Assembly (NCBI GenBank): GCA_943326015.2
Contig: CALPRQ020000001.1
Location: forward strand, 1 to 64,000
Source: Chitinophaga pinensis
GTDB lineage: Bacteria > Pseudomonadota > Gammaproteobacteria > Burkholderiales > Burkholderiaceae_C
Direction of reading: 5' to 3'
Length of the DNA stretch: 64,000 nucleotides
The notes under the pieces were generated by a model. It did not search any database and had not been told where the DNA came from. It saw only the letters and a program-made list of their open reading frames with translations. Below, in pieces: positions 1-8,274 of this stretch. Numbering within the stretch: position 1 is the stretch's first letter; each line of letters begins with the position of its first letter. The translations under genes were made by a program, and so were the position numbers.

Positions 1-65
1 CAGGATTCGAACCCACGACCCCTTGGTTCGTAGCCAAGTACTCTATCCAACTGAGCTACAGCCGC
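1..65 (-). tRNA. tRNA-Arg(ACG), copy 3, cut by left edge
   Basis: Same sequence as the two full copies to its right. It shows the D arm, the anticodon stem-loop with loop CTACGAA (anticodon ACG) and the T arm. The last 12 nt of the acceptor/CCA end lie outside the window. Confidence 0.93.
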
Positions 66-141
66 TAAACCGTAGTCCGCCTTGCGACGAATGAAACTCT
101 TGCAATGAAAACGCAGCCGTTGGCGCTGCGATTTCCATATT

Positions 142-218
142 TGGTGCGGCTGGCAGGATTCGAACCCACGACCCCTTGGTTCGTAGCCAAGTACTCTATC
201 CAACTGAGCTACAGCCGC
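142..218 (-). tRNA. tRNA-Arg(ACG), copy 2
   Basis: A 77-nt tRNA on the minus strand. The 5' acceptor strand GCGGCTG pairs with CAGCCGC, followed by discriminator A and an encoded CCA. The anticodon stem CTTGG/CCAAG encloses CTACGAA, giving anticodon ACG, which reads CGN arginine codons after A34 modification. The T loop GTTCGAATC is canonical. Identical to its neighbours. Confidence 0.96.
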
Positions 219-294
219 TCAACCGTAGTCCGCCTTGCGACGGATGAAACTCTTGCAACGAAAACGCAGCCGTTGGCGCTGCGATTTCTATATT

Positions 295-371
295 TGGTGC
301 GGCTGGCAGGATTCGAACCCACGACCCCTTGGTTCGTAGCCAAGTACTCTATCCAACTGAGCTACAGCCGC
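295..371 (-). tRNA. tRNA-Arg(ACG), copy 1 (promoter-proximal)
   Basis: A 77-nt tRNA on the minus strand with encoded CCA and anticodon ACG. It is the first gene of the tandem array in the direction of transcription. A TATACT -10 element sits about 10 nt upstream of its 5' end. Confidence 0.96.
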
Positions 372-381
372 TGAAGCCGAA

Positions 382-410
382 AGTATAGCAGCGTTTTTCG
401 CGTCACCAGC
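382..410 (-). promoter_or_regulatory. Probable promoter of the tRNA-Arg array
   Basis: Read on the minus strand, TATACT (plus-strand 382-387) is a good -10 box placed so that transcription starts a few bases before the tRNA at 371. The -35 region near 404-410 (CTGGTG-like) is weak. The assignment rests on the -10 box and its position. Confidence 0.5.
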
Positions 411-469
411 GATTTGTCCGATTTTCTTCTGCCGGACATGAAGGCGAGGCCATGACCACGGGACAGCGC

Positions 470-1114
470 TCAGAAAAACCGATCGAGATCGGCCAGTCCG
501 GCGATGGCGGTCACCTGCCCGCGCAACGGCAGGGGCAGCTCTTCGGGTGGACAGAGGCTGAAGACCTGCATCCCGGCCAGCAGCCCGGCCTGCACGCCCG
601 GCGGGCTGTCCTCGACCACCGCGCAGCGCGCCGGCGCGACGCCCAGGCTGGCGGCGGCATGCAGGAACAGCCCTGGATCGGGCTTGAAGCAGCCGACCTC
701 GTAGGCGGTATGGATGCGACCGTGCAGCAAGGGCAGCAGCCCGCTCAGGCCCAGCGTGAGCTCGACCTTCTCGCGCGGACCATTCGTCGCGGCACAGAAC
801 GGCAGCGTCAGGCGCTGCAGCAGTTCGAGCGCGCCGGCGATCGGCTCCAGTCCCTGGCTGAAGCGCTCGGCCATTGCCGCGCGAATCCGAGTCAGCAGCT
901 CGTCGGCAGCGGCCGGATCGCTGCGGCCGACCGCCGTGGCCAGGGTGGCCACACACTCGGCCATGCGCACGCCGTGAAAGCGCTGGTGCACGGCCGCGCG
1001 CGTCCATGACAGACCCAGCCCGAGCGCTTGCTCGTACAGGACGTCGAGGCCCGGTGCCTCGCTGTGGACCAGGGTGCCGTCGACATCGAATATGACCGCC
1101 TCGATTTGCTGCAT
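470..1114 (-). CDS. HAD-superfamily phosphatase (phosphoglycolate/beta-phosphoglucomutase-like)
   Basis: A protein of 214 aa. The N-terminal DVDGTLVHSE carries the HAD motif I nucleophile and acid/base aspartates (DxDGT). A helical cap follows (about residues 16-90). CAATNGPREK fits motif II, and VVEDSPPGVQAG is the motif III/IV acidic pair (ED). This is the CbbY/YniC/Gph-like group of small sugar-phosphate or phosphoglycolate phosphatases. The substrate cannot be read from sequence. The gene stands alone between the tRNA array and the transporter terminator; the ATG at 1114 gives the expected full N-terminus. Confidence 0.85.
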   Translation of the reverse strand: MQQIEAVIFDVDGTLVHSEAPGLDVLYEQALGLGLSWTRAAVHQRFHGVRMAECVATLATAVGRSDPAAADELLTRIRAAMAERFSQGLEPIAGALELLQRLTLPFCAATNGPREKVELTLGLSGLLPLLHGRIHTAYEVGCFKPDPGLFLHAAASLGVAPARCAVVEDSPPGVQAGLLAGMQVFSLCPPEELPLPLRGQVTAIAGLADLDRFF

Positions 1115-1232
1115 GAAGCAAGTTCTCCGCTAAAGCTGAAAATGTTAACCGCATCCTGGTAACCGCAGCCCCGTCACAGTCATCCCGCATGGGGGCGGAG
1201 CAGACGGATCGCGCCCGTGCTGGAAACGCCAA

Positions 1233-1260
1233 CAGCCAAGGCCCCGCAGGGCCTTGGCTG
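1233..1260 (-). terminator. Hairpin terminator after the MHS transporter
   Basis: A perfect 12-bp stem (CAGCCAAGGCCC) with a 4-nt loop lies 33 bp beyond the transporter stop. On the minus strand it is followed by TTGGCGTTT, a weak U-tract. It separates the transporter from the HAD gene. Confidence 0.65.
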
Positions 1261-1292
1261 GCATGAGCGCAATGGGGGAGCTTTGCCCTGGC

Positions 1293-2696
1293 TCAGGCCT
1301 TGGCCGCCTTCGCACGGGAAATCGCTTCCAGGCGGGCGCGCTCGTATTCGGCCTCGGAAACGGGAACGGCGCGGGGGTTGCCCAGGTCGTGCATATGGAT
1401 GCGCGAGGTTTCGCGTGCCGTGAAGGCTGCGATCGCCGAGATGACGGTCACCCCGAACGTGATGCCACCGATCAGCAGCGGGATGTTGGCCGTACCCGGA
1501 GGCGCCAACATCACGAACAGCGCCGGCAGAAAGGCCGCCATCGCCGTGCCGAGGTTCTGGGCGATCGCCATCGCCGAGACGCGGATGCGGGTCTTGAACA
1601 GTTCGGGGAACAGACTCGGGAAGACCGCGTTGTAGCCCTGATAGACCAGGCCCCACATCAGCAGCGACATGCCGATGGTCAGCGGCACGCTCTTGATGCT
1701 GATGGCGTACAGGTAGCCAAAGGACAGCAGGCCGGCACCGAGTGTGCCGAAGATGACCGGCGGACGGCGTCCGATCTTGTCGGACAGGTTGCCCACGAAG
1801 GGAATCACGATCACGGCCAGGATGTTGCCCAGCACCGGGATCCAGAGGTAGATGCTCTTGTCGAAACCGATGCCATAGCCGGCCTGGACCGCGTAGGCGG
1901 CACCGAACACCGAGGTCACGACCGGGATCACGTTCATCAGCGACATGCAGATCACGCGGATGATGTCACCCCAGCTGGTCTGCAGGGCCTCGATGACCGG
2001 GGCCTTCGGGACTTTGCCTTGTTCGTCTTCTTCAGCGAAGGCCGGGGTCTCGTCGACTTCCTTGCGGATGTAGTAACCGACCGCGATCACGATGACGCTC
2101 AGCAGGAAGGGAATGCGCCAGCCCCAGCTCAGGAAGTCATCGGGGTTCATGAAGGCCTGCAGCGGCAGGAAGACTGCAGCGGCCATGATCTGGCCGGCCT
2201 GCACGCCTTGCAGCGTGAAGCTGGCGAAGAAGCCGCGACGACCGAAGGGAGCGTGCTCCAGAATCATCGAGCTCGCGCCGGAGATCTCGCCGGCGACCGC
2301 AAAGCCCTGGGCCAGGCGCAGCACGACCAGCAGCGCCGGTGCCAGCAGGCCAACCTGGTCATAGGTCGGCAGCAGGCCGACGCCCACGGTCGAGAAGCCC
2401 ATCAGGAACATGCACAGCACCAGCACCTGCTTGCGGCCATGGGTGTCGCCCCAGTGACCCAGGAAGAAGGCACCGATCGGGCGCGCGACGTAGCCGACGC
2501 CGTAGGTCGCGAGCGAGGCCACGATCGCCACGGTCGGATCGCCCTTGGGGAAGAACAGCTGCGGGAAGATCAGCGCCGCGGCCGCAACATAGATGAAGAA
2601 GTCGTAGTACTCCAGCGCCGAGCCGATCCAGCCGCTGGCGGCGGCTTTCCTGGACTGATGCCTGCCTTGTGGTTCGTGTTGTTTTCGAGTTGCCAT
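1293..2696 (-). CDS. MFS metabolite:H+ symporter (MHS family, ShiA/aromatic-acid-like)
   Basis: A protein of 467 aa with about 12 membrane segments. It takes up an organic acid with protons at the inner membrane. GSALEYYDFFIY at the first helix and GHWGDTHGRKQVL after the second (the MFS loop 2-3 signature) are typical of the MHS branch, which includes shikimate (ShiA), citrate, proline/betaine and dicarboxylate carriers. I chose the start at 2696 because GGAGACAAGAT directly precedes it; an in-frame ATG at 2738 lacks this. It is downstream of, and co-oriented with, the FAD protein and the shikimate-dehydrogenase-like gene, suggesting a hydroaromatic acid substrate (inference). Confidence 0.85.
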   Translation of the reverse strand: MATRKQHEPQGRHQSRKAAASGWIGSALEYYDFFIYVAAAALIFPQLFFPKGDPTVAIVASLATYGVGYVARPIGAFFLGHWGDTHGRKQVLVLCMFLMGFSTVGVGLLPTYDQVGLLAPALLVVLRLAQGFAVAGEISGASSMILEHAPFGRRGFFASFTLQGVQAGQIMAAAVFLPLQAFMNPDDFLSWGWRIPFLLSVIVIAVGYYIRKEVDETPAFAEEDEQGKVPKAPVIEALQTSWGDIIRVICMSLMNVIPVVTSVFGAAYAVQAGYGIGFDKSIYLWIPVLGNILAVIVIPFVGNLSDKIGRRPPVIFGTLGAGLLSFGYLYAISIKSVPLTIGMSLLMWGLVYQGYNAVFPSLFPELFKTRIRVSAMAIAQNLGTAMAAFLPALFVMLAPPGTANIPLLIGGITFGVTVISAIAAFTARETSRIHMHDLGNPRAVPVSEAEYERARLEAISRAKAAKA

Positions 2697-2722
2697 ATCT
2701 TGTCTCCTGAGGTGTAAACAGC

Positions 2723-2763
2723 GTTCCATCCTCCGCAAAGCCAGGTTTTGCGGAGGATGGAAC
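2723..2763. repeat. Perfect 17-bp inverted repeat between two co-directional genes
   Basis: GTTCCATCCTCCGCAAA pairs perfectly with its complement across a 7-nt loop. The A-run at 2766-2773 would be a T-run before, not after, the hairpin on the transcribed strand, so it is not a textbook terminator. It could be an attenuator or an mRNA-stabilising or processing hairpin between the flavoprotein and the transporter. Confidence 0.6.
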
Positions 2764-2790
2764 TAGAAAAAAGTTCTGTCAGCGCGTGGC

Positions 2791-4527
2791 TCAGCCACGC
2801 GCCCTTGCCGTGGCGTCACGCGCCGCCAGATAACCGAACACCAGACCGGGGCCGATCGTGATGCCCGGCGCGGTGTAGACGCCACCCATGATCGAGTGCT
2901 GGTCGTTGCCGACCGCGTACAGGCCCGCAATGGGCTGGCTGTCGGCGCCCAGCACACGGGCTTGCGCGTCGGTGGCGAAACCGGTGGCGGCACCGATGTC
3001 GCCCGGGTAGAGCTTGACTGCGTAATACGGGCCTTGCAGCAGCGGTCCCAGGTTGGGGTTCCTGCCGCCCGCGCTGGCGTCGCCGATGTTCTGCGAATAG
3101 GCGGTCGAACCGCGTCCGAAATCCGGATCGACGCCGGTCTGCGCATAGGCATTGATCTTCTCGACGCTGGCTTTCAGCCCGGCAGCGGCGAGGCCCAGCT
3201 TGGCCGCCAGCTCGTCCAGGGTCGCGCCCTGGGTCAGGTAGCCATCGGCCAGGAAGGACTTGAGCAGCCCGGCACTGGCACCGGGGCGCACCATGCCGAT
3301 GCCGTACCGGTGCAGCGCGGCGGCATCGCAGACCAGGTAGGCCGGGATGCTGGGGCTTTTCTGATGCGCCGCCTGCATGCCGAGGCCGAACAGGTGGTAG
3401 GAAGTGCTTTCGTTGACAAAGCGCTCGCCGGCCTGGTTCACGGTCAGGAAGCCGGGCTTGGCGCGGTCCATCACGAAATGCGGAAACACCGCCGTGCTGC
3501 CGTCCGGGCGCTGGCGGCGCGACACCGGGGCCCAGAACGAGTTGGACAGGGCACCCTGGCCGTAATGCGCGCCCAGGTTTGATGCCAGCTCATGCGCCTG
3601 GCCGGTATGGCCGGGTGCGGCCGGACACCAGTCGAGCGGGATGCCGGGCAGCAGCTGGGCGCGCAATTCCGGATTGCGGTTGAAGCCGCCGCTGGCCAGC
3701 ACGACCCCGCCGCGCACATTGACTGTGCGGCGCTGGCCGTTCTGCAGCAGCGTCACGCTATCGACGGCCTGGCCGGTCTGGGCGATACGCTCGACCGTGG
3801 TGTTGAGCGCCAGCGTGACCTTGTCGTGCCGGGACAGCGAATACAGCAGGCGCGCCGTCAGCGCATTGCCCATCACCAGGCGGGTACCGCGGCTGTGGCT
3901 GATGCGGTCCTTCAAGTGACGCAGGATGATGCGGGCCGAATGCTTGAACGAGGCCAGCGACTGGGTCATCGCCAGCAGGTGGTTGATGTCGGTGCGGTCC
4001 ACCATCATGCCGCCGAGCACGGTGAACTCGGGGATCGGCGGACGGATCAGCTTGAACAGGTCGCCGAGCAGGCGGCCGTCGAAGGGCAGCGGCTCCAGCG
4101 CGCGCCCGCTCAGGGTCGATCCGCCGAGGTCGGAAATGTAGTCCGGGTGCTTCGGGTAGGGACGATAGCGCAGCTCGCTGTGGGCCTCGATCTGCTCGAC
4201 CGCCGCCTTGCCATGGTCGAGGAAGGCCTGGCGCAGCGCCGCATCGCTGCGCTCGCCGACGGCGTTGTCGAGGTAGCGCTTGGCATCGGCCAGACTGTCC
4301 TGCGGGTTGACCTTGGCCGCATGGTGGCTGCCGGGTACCCAGGTGGTGCCGGCCGACCAGGCCGTGGTGCCACCGACATGCCCGGTGCGCTCGACCAGCA
4401 ACACCTTGGCGCCGTCGATCGCGGCAAACAGCGCGGCCGACATGCCGGCACCGCCGGCGCCAACCACGACCAGGTCGAAGGCTTCCTGCTCCTGGATGGC
4501 TTGCAGGTTCTGGCTCAGGACTTGCAT
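2791..4527 (-). CDS. FAD-dependent KstD-like dehydrogenase (paralogue 1)
   Basis: A protein of 578 aa in the FAD_binding_2/3-ketosteroid delta-1-dehydrogenase-like family, which introduces a double bond next to a ring ketone and passes electrons to an acceptor. VVGAGGAGMSAA (about residues 21-32) is the Rossmann FAD motif, and VGGTTAWSAG follows. Residues that match KstD catalytic positions from memory are Tyr377 (NESTSYHLF) and Tyr551...Gly555 (VYTAPG). Its ATG abuts the stop of the shikimate-dehydrogenase-like gene with no gap, so the two are likely translationally coupled. The substrate is unknown; a cyclic keto-acid is more likely than a steroid because no steroid-ring genes are nearby. 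A fumarate-reductase-like activity is the alternative. Confidence 0.8.
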   Translation of the reverse strand: MQVLSQNLQAIQEQEAFDLVVVGAGGAGMSAALFAAIDGAKVLLVERTGHVGGTTAWSAGTTWVPGSHHAAKVNPQDSLADAKRYLDNAVGERSDAALRQAFLDHGKAAVEQIEAHSELRYRPYPKHPDYISDLGGSTLSGRALEPLPFDGRLLGDLFKLIRPPIPEFTVLGGMMVDRTDINHLLAMTQSLASFKHSARIILRHLKDRISHSRGTRLVMGNALTARLLYSLSRHDKVTLALNTTVERIAQTGQAVDSVTLLQNGQRRTVNVRGGVVLASGGFNRNPELRAQLLPGIPLDWCPAAPGHTGQAHELASNLGAHYGQGALSNSFWAPVSRRQRPDGSTAVFPHFVMDRAKPGFLTVNQAGERFVNESTSYHLFGLGMQAAHQKSPSIPAYLVCDAAALHRYGIGMVRPGASAGLLKSFLADGYLTQGATLDELAAKLGLAAAGLKASVEKINAYAQTGVDPDFGRGSTAYSQNIGDASAGGRNPNLGPLLQGPYYAVKLYPGDIGAATGFATDAQARVLGADSQPIAGLYAVGNDQHSIMGGVYTAPGITIGPGLVFGYLAARDATARARG

Positions 4528-5322
4528 TCACTTCCCCAGCAGGAAGGCGACCATCAGGTCGCGCACCCGGGCAAACATGTCGGCACCGATCACGGTGTTG
4601 CAGCCCAGGTCGCGCGCGGCCTGGATCATGGGCGGCACGGCCGGCGCAGTGATCACGCAACCGACGAACATCCCGGACGTGAAGCGGGTCGAGTCGATCG
4701 GATGCGGATCGCCCTCCTTCATGCCGACCGGGGTGGCGTTGAGCGCGATGTCGTAGCCGGTCGGGTCGGGACTGCCCGCGACCACCGGGCACAAGCCCAG
4801 GCCGTTGAGGCGCTGTACCAGGCTGTCACGGCGGTCCAGATCCGGGTCGTGGATCGCGAGTTCGCTGACGCCGCTGGTGACCAGCGAATAGGCGATCGCC
4901 GAACCGGCACCGCCGGCGCCAACCAGCAGCGCGCGCTTGCCCTCGATCACCACACCCTTGTTGCGCATGGCCTCGACATAGCCCAGGCCGTCGAACATGT
5001 CGCCGTGCCAGCTGCCGTCGGCGTTGCGACGCAGGACGTTGCAAGCGCCCAGGAAGGCGGCGCGTTCGGAGCTGGTGTCGCACAGCGCCTGGTAGGCGAA
5101 CTTGTGCGGCACGGTCACGATGATGCCGTCGACGTTCCCAGCCAGCGAGACCCCCGCATGCCAGCCCGCCAGATTGGCCGGTGCCACATGGGCCGGGATG
5201 CAGATGGCGTTGTGGCCGGCATCGTTGAAGGCCTGGGTCACGCCGACCGGGGATTTCACCTGCGCGATCGGGTCGCCCACGATGAAATGCACGCGGGTCG
5301 CACCATTGAGAAGCTGGGTCAT
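4528..5322 (-). CDS. Shikimate/quinate dehydrogenase-like protein (AroE family, paralogue 1)
   Basis: A protein of 264 aa with AroE architecture. The N-terminal substrate domain has GDPIAQVKSP and TVPHK (catalytic Lys). GDMFDG holds the catalytic Asp, and the NAD(P) domain has GAGGAGSAIA. In AroE the substrate-binding motif is S-K-S-P; here the first Ser is Val22 while Ser24 is kept, and NTDG is replaced by MFDG. These features suggest a catabolic or altered-substrate AroE-like enzyme rather than the biosynthetic one. It is first in the leftward operon with the KstD-like flavoprotein and the MHS carrier, under a promoter region with a palindromic site. Confidence 0.82.
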   Translation of the reverse strand: MTQLLNGATRVHFIVGDPIAQVKSPVGVTQAFNDAGHNAICIPAHVAPANLAGWHAGVSLAGNVDGIIVTVPHKFAYQALCDTSSERAAFLGACNVLRRNADGSWHGDMFDGLGYVEAMRNKGVVIEGKRALLVGAGGAGSAIAYSLVTSGVSELAIHDPDLDRRDSLVQRLNGLGLCPVVAGSPDPTGYDIALNATPVGMKEGDPHPIDSTRFTSGMFVGCVITAPAVPPMIQAARDLGCNTVIGADMFARVRDLMVAFLLGK

Positions 5323-5376
5323 GTCTGTCTCTGCCAGAAAGGGAAGTTAACGTTTGGAGCGGATCATACATAAAAG

Positions 5377-5400
5377 TGGAATGTCATTCAACTATTGAAT
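5377..5400. promoter_or_regulatory. Operator-like palindromes in the divergent promoter
   Basis: TGGAATGTCATTCAA (5377-5391, near-palindromic) overlaps the palindrome ATTCAACTATTGAAT (5386-5400). The region is AT-rich in a GC-rich setting, between the leftward shikimate-dehydrogenase-like operon and the rightward IclR operon. A nearly identical 15-mer lies at 22535-22549. The size and symmetry suit an IclR-type regulator, such as the one encoded at 5631. Confidence 0.6.
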
Positions 5401-5449
5401 TTATGTCAAATTCTGAATACACTGTCATGCAGAAATTCAAACCCTCCAC

Positions 5450-5608
5450 ATGACCCAAGCAACCCGACTGGCTGTGATGGGTGCTGGCACCATCGGCCGC
5501 ACCCACATCGACCGCATGCAAGGCCAGCCCCAGCTGGCGCTGGCCGACATTGCCGATCCGACACCGGCCGTCTCGGGCCAGGCTGTCGCCTGTACGCTAG
5601 CCTCCTGA
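5450..5608 (+). pseudogene. Truncated Gfo/Idh/MocA-type oxidoreductase N-terminus
   Basis: An open frame of 52 codons reads as the first Rossmann beta-alpha-beta of a Gfo/Idh/MocA dehydrogenase. It has AVMGAGTIGRTHIDR (the GxGxxG-like dinucleotide motif) followed by LALADIADPTPA, where the acidic residue ends strand 2. A normal member has about 330-380 aa; this one stops at TGA after 52. The next gene begins 22 bp later, so the rest of the gene is gone. It lies immediately before the IclR gene and may mark a deletion. A functional short peptide is unlikely. Confidence 0.6.
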
Positions 5609-5630
5609 TCAAACACAGGAGAAGCAAAGC

Positions 5631-6464
5631 ATGAACGGCGTACTCGAACGAACCCTGGGCATTCTGGAACTGTTGGCCCAGCATGGCGAAGGCATGGAAC
5701 TGGGCGCCATCGCCGACCAGCTCAACATCCCGCGCAGCGCGGTGCATCGCCTGCTGGCCGATCTGGTGCGACTGGGCTATGTACGCCAGGCGCGCGGCCA
5801 TGGCGACTACCTGCTGACCACCAAGCTGGTCTCGATGGGCCTGAGCTACCTGGGCAACAGCGGCATCATCGACATCGCGCAGCCGCTGCTGAACCGCCTG
5901 GCCGAGATCTCGGGCGAACTGGTGCGGCTGTCGGTGGTCGATGGCGAGCGCCTGACCTGGGTCGCGCTGGCACAAGGCGCGCGCCAGGGCCTGCGCTACG
6001 ATCCCGACATGGGCAGCGACGCCCAGCTGTCCTGCTCGTCCTCGGGCTGGGCCTGGTTGTCGACCATGAGCGACGACGCGGCGCTGGCCCTGGTAGCCCG
6101 CCAGGGCATAGGCCAGCCGGAGCATTTCGGCCCGGCCGCCCCGGCCACGCTGCCGGCCGTGCTCGAGGCGCTGCACGACACGCGCGAGCGCGGCTACAGC
6201 CTCACGATCGACACCTACACCGCCGGCCTGAGCGCGATGTCGGCGCCGGTGCGCTTCACCGGCCAGCCGGCTTTCGGCGTGGTCACGATCGCCGGCCCGT
6301 CCGTGCGCTTCACGCCCGAACGGATGCAGGCGCTGGAGCCCGAGCTGCTGAGCACCGCCGCACAACTGGCGGCCACCAGCGGCGCTTCGCCCTTCTTCAC
6401 CCTCACCGCAGAAACCGGCGCCAGTCATGGCGCGGCCGGCCGCAAGCCGATCTACGCGCTCTGA
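5631..6464 (+). CDS. IclR-family transcriptional regulator
   Basis: A protein of 277 aa. The N-terminal winged helix-turn-helix (about residues 5-65, with LGAIADQLNIPRSAVHRLLADLVRLGYV) is followed by the IclR ligand-binding domain, including LSAMSAPVRF...GVVTIAGP near the C-terminus. AGGAG lies well placed before the ATG. IclR proteins sense small, often aromatic or hydroaromatic, acids and bind short palindromes. The sites at 5377-5400 and probably 22535-22549 are candidate targets. It heads the rightward operon with the second KstD-like flavoprotein 12 bp downstream. Confidence 0.9.
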   Translation: MNGVLERTLGILELLAQHGEGMELGAIADQLNIPRSAVHRLLADLVRLGYVRQARGHGDYLLTTKLVSMGLSYLGNSGIIDIAQPLLNRLAEISGELVRLSVVDGERLTWVALAQGARQGLRYDPDMGSDAQLSCSSSGWAWLSTMSDDAALALVARQGIGQPEHFGPAAPATLPAVLEALHDTRERGYSLTIDTYTAGLSAMSAPVRFTGQPAFGVVTIAGPSVRFTPERMQALEPELLSTAAQLAATSGASPFFTLTAETGASHGAAGRKPIYAL

Positions 6465-6476
6465 CAACCGACCAGC

Positions 6477-8219
6477 ATGTCTGCCCCAGCCTCCCATCAC
6501 ACCCATCAATGCGACCTGCTGGTCGTAGGCTCGGGCGCCGGCGCCCTGTCGGCGGCCGTCACCGCGGCTGAACTCGGCCTGCAGGTGATCGTGGTCGAGA
6601 AAGACCCGCAATACGGCGGCACCAGCGCCTGGTCGGGTGGCTGGATGTGGGTCCCGCGCAACCCGCTGGCGGTCGAGGCCGGCATCGTCGAAGACATCGA
6701 AACTCCCCTGTCCTACCTGCGCCACGAACTCGGCGACAGCTTCGACGAGTCACGCGCGCGCGCCTTTCTTGAGAACGGTCCGCGCATGGTCGAGTTCTTC
6801 CGCCGCAAGACCGCGCTGCAGTTCATCGACGGCAACCTGATCCCGGACTTTCACGGCCGCACGCCCGATGCGTCCACCGGCGGCCGCTCGATCTGCGCCG
6901 CGCCGTTCGATGCGGCCCGGCTCGGCGCGCGGCTGCACGAGCTCAAGCCGCCGCTGTACGAGACCACCCTCTGGGGCATGGGCATCGCCTCGGGCGCCGA
7001 GCTGCGCCATTTCCTCAACGCCAGCTCCCAGCCGGCCTCGTTCGGCTACGTCACCCGGCTGGTGCTGCGCCACGTCAAGGATCTGCTGCTCAAGCGGCGC
7101 GGCACCCGCTCGGTCAATGGCAACGCGCTGGTCGCGGCGCTGGCCAAGTCGGCCTTCGACCGCGGCGTCGAGATCCGCGTCAACAGCCCGGCCAGGCGAC
7201 TGCTGCAGGAAGGCGGCCGCGTGACCGGCGCCGTGGTGCAGACGCCAGCCGGGGAGGTGACGATTCACGCCCGGCGCGGCGTGCTGCTGGCCACTGGCGG
7301 CTTCCCGCACGATCCGGCACGCAAGGCGCAGCTGCTGCCTCATGCCCCGACCGGGCAGGAGCACTGGTCGGCCGCCAGCCGCGGCAATACCGGCGACGGC
7401 CTGCGCCTGGGTGAAGCTGCGGGCGGCCGGGTGGCCGACGACCTGGTGCAGGCCGCCGCGCTGGCACCGGTCTCGCTGGTGCCGCGCGCCGACGGCAGCG
7501 TGGCGCATTTTCCGCACCTGATCGAGCGCGCCAAGCCCGGACTGATCGCGGTCACCGCGCGCGGCCAGCGCTTCACCAACGAGGCCGACAGCTACCACGA
7601 CTTCATGCAGGCCCTGCTGGCCGCGACGCCCGAGGGCGAGACACCCGAGGCCTGGCTGGTGGTGGACCATGCCTTCATCCGCTACTACGGCCTGGGCGCG
7701 GTCAAGCCCTTCCCGCTGCCGCTGGGGCCCTGGCTCAGCAACGGCTACCTCAAGCGCGGCCGGACCCTGGCCGGACTGGCACAGGCCTGCGGCATCGACG
7801 CCGTCGCGCTGCAAGCCACGGTCGAGCGCTACAACGCTCTGGCCGCCGAGGGGCGGGATCGCGACTTCGCCAAGGGCGAGACCGCCTACAACCGCATCCA
7901 GGGCGACGCCATCCGGACGCAAGCCGCCGGACTCAGAAACCCCTGCATGGGACCGCTCGAAAAGGGGCCGTTCTATGCCGTCAAGGTCGTCATGGGCAGC
8001 CTGGGCACCTTCGCCGGCCTCCAGGTCAATGATCAGGCCCAGGTGCTCGATGCCCAGGGCCAGCCGATCGCCGGCCTCTACGCCGGCGGCAACGACCTCA
8101 GCAGCATGATGGGCGGCCACTACCCGAGCGGCGGCATCACCCTGGGGCCGGCGATGACCTTCGGCTTCATCGCCGCCCACCATGCCGCCGGCATCGATCC
8201 GGTGGCCACGGTCCGGTAA
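6477..8219 (+). CDS. FAD-dependent KstD-like dehydrogenase (paralogue 2)
   Basis: A protein of 580 aa in the same family as the genes at 2791 and 19882. VVGSGAGALSAAVTAAE is the FAD Rossmann motif (about residues 17-33), followed by YGGTSAWSGG. Tyr373 (NEADSYHDF) and Tyr549...Gly553 (HYPSGGITLGPAMTFGF) match the KstD1 residues thought to abstract and donate protons and polarise the 3-keto group (from memory). No signal peptide is seen, so a cytoplasmic enzyme is expected. It follows the IclR gene with only 12 bp and precedes a NIPSNAP gene, a pairing repeated at 19529-21663. A cyclic keto-acid substrate is inferred. Confidence 0.82.
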   Translation: MSAPASHHTHQCDLLVVGSGAGALSAAVTAAELGLQVIVVEKDPQYGGTSAWSGGWMWVPRNPLAVEAGIVEDIETPLSYLRHELGDSFDESRARAFLENGPRMVEFFRRKTALQFIDGNLIPDFHGRTPDASTGGRSICAAPFDAARLGARLHELKPPLYETTLWGMGIASGAELRHFLNASSQPASFGYVTRLVLRHVKDLLLKRRGTRSVNGNALVAALAKSAFDRGVEIRVNSPARRLLQEGGRVTGAVVQTPAGEVTIHARRGVLLATGGFPHDPARKAQLLPHAPTGQEHWSAASRGNTGDGLRLGEAAGGRVADDLVQAAALAPVSLVPRADGSVAHFPHLIERAKPGLIAVTARGQRFTNEADSYHDFMQALLAATPEGETPEAWLVVDHAFIRYYGLGAVKPFPLPLGPWLSNGYLKRGRTLAGLAQACGIDAVALQATVERYNALAAEGRDRDFAKGETAYNRIQGDAIRTQAAGLRNPCMGPLEKGPFYAVKVVMGSLGTFAGLQVNDQAQVLDAQGQPIAGLYAGGNDLSSMMGGHYPSGGITLGPAMTFGFIAAHHAAGIDPVATVR

Positions 8220-8274
8220 AGCCGTACCGGCTCGAACGCCCTGCTTCCACCTTCCCTTCCACCACAGGAACTCC

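Larger units (their letters stand above)
1..371 (-). repeat. 153-bp tandem repeat of tRNA-Arg plus spacer
   Basis: Each unit is a 77-bp tRNA plus a 76-bp spacer. The two visible spacers (66-141 and 219-294) differ at only about four positions. Read on the minus strand, each spacer holds a small hairpin, GCAGC-GCCAACG-GCTGC followed by GTTTTC, which could be a weak terminator or a processing signal. The array continues beyond the left edge, so the copy number is unknown. Confidence 0.9.

Noticed and set aside
1254-2717. Long open frame (487 codons) on the plus strand over the MHS transporter
   Set aside because: Antisense mirror of a clear membrane protein; low-complexity His/Asp/Gln/Arg composition typical of GC-rich shadow frames; no ribosome site.
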